From the NCBI GenBank assembly GCA_050998805.1, contig JBPCPV010000048.1, positions 89,751 through 153,750 of the forward strand: a DNA stretch of 64,000 nt, written 5' to 3'. The notes below the pieces were generated by a model. It was not told the DNA's origin. It made no database searches and saw only the letters and a program-made list of their open reading frames with translations. Each line of letters starts with the position of its first letter. Position 1 is the first letter of the stretch. Shown here one piece after another: positions 63,347 through 64,000 of this stretch. Made by a program: the position numbers and the translations under genes. Source of the DNA: JAICKM01 sp050998805 (GTDB lineage Bacteria > Chloroflexota > Chloroflexia > QHBQ01 > JAICKM01).

Positions 63347-63433
63347 AGTGGTTAGTGGTTAGTGGTTAGTGGTTAGTGGTTGGTCGATTGCTCGTCGGTC
63401 GTACTAACCACTAACCACTAACCACTAACCACT
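63347..63433. repeat. 31-bp perfect inverted repeat of GGTTAGT heptamers
   Basis: Left arm 63347-63377 (four AGTGGTT units plus AGT) is the exact complement of the right arm 63403-63433, with a 25-nt loop. It sits between the glycosyltransferase start and the MMPL leader. Confidence 0.9.
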
Positions 63434-63478
63434 CAGTAAGGAGGTGCACCCCGACCCTGTTGAACAGAGACACACCGA

Positions 63479-63512
63479 CCCCTGGCAGGGTGTTGCCGCA
63501 CCCTGCCAAGGG
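63479..63512. promoter_or_regulatory. Long GC hairpin in the MMPL upstream region
   Basis: TGGCAGGGTG (63483-63492) pairs perfectly with CACCCTGCCA (63499-63508), extended by CCC/GGG around one mismatch. No T-run follows, so it may be a regulatory leader or operator. The surrounding stretch 63434-63689 holds no gene I can support. Confidence 0.45.
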
Positions 63513-63689
63513 TCGTGAACCCCGAGAACGGTTCCGCGGAGCGAATCCCGACCCTCAAGGCGCGCAGTCCGAAGGATAACCGGGACAGCCTCCGCAGGAA
63601 ACCCCCACGCCAAATCATCCCGATCCGTCGCGATCGGACGTGCGAAGCGGGGCGGGATCGCCCACGCGATGCGGAGGACATACCGACCT

Positions 63690-64000
63690 ATGGCTCACCT
63701 CAATGGCAATGGCCGCGCCAGCGGCAGCCCCCCACGCCCACCCGGTTTGGCCGCCCGCCTGGCGGGGATTCCCACGGGCCGCCGGACCAAATGGCTGATC
63801 GTCGCCGTTTGGCTGGTCGTCGTCGCGGCGGTCAGCCCGTTCGCCGGCAAGCTGACATCGGTCGAGAAGAACGACGCCGCGGCCTGGCTGCCGAGCAACG
63901 CCGAGTCGACCAAGGTCAACACGCTCGAACAGCGCTTCCCGGACGGCAAGACGATCCCCGCGGTCATCGTCTACCGCGATGCCGCCGGTCTGACCCCGGC
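63690..64000 (+). CDS. MMPL family transporter (N-terminal part, runs off the window)
   Basis: The first 103 residues: a basic start with GIPTGRRTKW, TM1 (LIVAVWLVVVAAVSPF), then GKLTSVEKNDAAAWLPSNAESTKV and FPDGKTIPAVIVYRD, which matches the start of MMPL/RND-type lipid or drug exporters. The ATG follows GGAGG at a rather long 12-bp spacing. The rest lies beyond the window. Confidence 0.85.
   Translation, partial: MAHLNGNGRASGSPPRPPGLAARLAGIPTGRRTKWLIVAVWLVVVAAVSPFAGKLTSVEKNDAAAWLPSNAESTKVNTLEQRFPDGKTIPAVIVYRDAAGLTP

Noticed and set aside
63434..63689. Cobalamin or other known riboswitch before the MMPL gene
   Set aside because: No B12 box or other class-defining core could be found, only hairpins.
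1..64000. tRNA, rRNA or transposase genes
   Set aside because: Reading both strands I found no cloverleaf with TTCGA-type arm in the spacers, no rRNA-like stretch and no transposase motif; the short spacers leave little room.

Overview
The window is 64 kb of GC-rich bacterial chromosome carrying about 56 protein genes with short spacers. I see no rRNA, tRNA, phage or transposase genes. The mix suggests a monoderm-type bacterium, most likely Chloroflexota. Pointers are secreted lipoproteins with long Pro/Thr linkers, an SLH-domain surface protein, an osmoprotectant ABC operon, a cyanophycinase, an acyl-ACP desaturase, a T-box leader and abundant heptanucleotide repeats. That assignment is inference; no marker gene in the window proves it.

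Layout. 1-3.7 kb: a membrane-anchored metallo-beta-lactamase-fold protein, a class A-like serine hydrolase and dprA. 3.7-6.9 kb: an insert of visibly lower GC encoding a beta-class DNA methyltransferase fused to an Mrr-like nuclease, followed by a PIN_8-type protein with 42-bp repeats. 6.9-13.5 kb, minus strand: an OpuC-type osmoprotectant transporter operon continuing into a DUF1684 gene and two paralogous beta-propeller lipoproteins. 13.7-21.7 kb: a signalling block (degenerate histidine kinase, REC-GGDEF, HD protein, NtrC-like regulator, HAMP kinase and OmpR-type regulator). 21.8-25 kb: a probable defence island with a 35-residue membrane peptide, an EAD1 domain and an NB-ARC/TPR STAND protein apparently joined by a -1 frameshift signal, then a DUF433/DUF5615 toxin-antitoxin pair.

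25-39 kb is mostly metabolism and envelope: a GT-C-like membrane protein, cyanophycinase, a GTPase, a GH5-like secreted hydrolase, a methyltransferase, an acyl-ACP desaturase, PNPOx-like and DUF92 proteins, pxpA, a queuosine-precursor transporter, a nitrilase-family enzyme and DedA. 39.2-41.2 kb: metG behind a T-box leader with a Met specifier; the anatomy suggests translational control. 41.4-49.6 kb: Ca2+/H+ exchanger, thiolase, ATP-dependent DNA ligase, UPF0145, a class C serine hydrolase, a molybdopterin-binding protein and a cystathionine gamma-synthase family enzyme. 49.6-57.8 kb, minus strand: WD40, LRR, family 4 uracil-DNA glycosylase, MFS, SLH-domain and Sufu-like proteins. 57.8-63.3 kb, minus strand: a t6A operon (glycosyltransferase, small zinc-ribbon protein, tsaE, tsaB, rimI, tsaD), with tsaD carrying about 400 extra residues. 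The window ends inside an MMPL transporter.

Two window-wide themes stand out. First, tandem repeats with period 7, in several sequence families (GGTTAGT, GCGTAGT, CTCCGCA, GATTGCG, GCTGAAA, TTTTGAG), lie in many spacers and also run in frame inside genes, where they supply peptides, N-terminal extensions and even a stop codon. Second, many spacers carry sigma70-type promoters with a 17-bp spacer, which makes operon limits fairly readable. The most interesting single locus is the EAD1-STAND gene at 22.0-24.3 kb.
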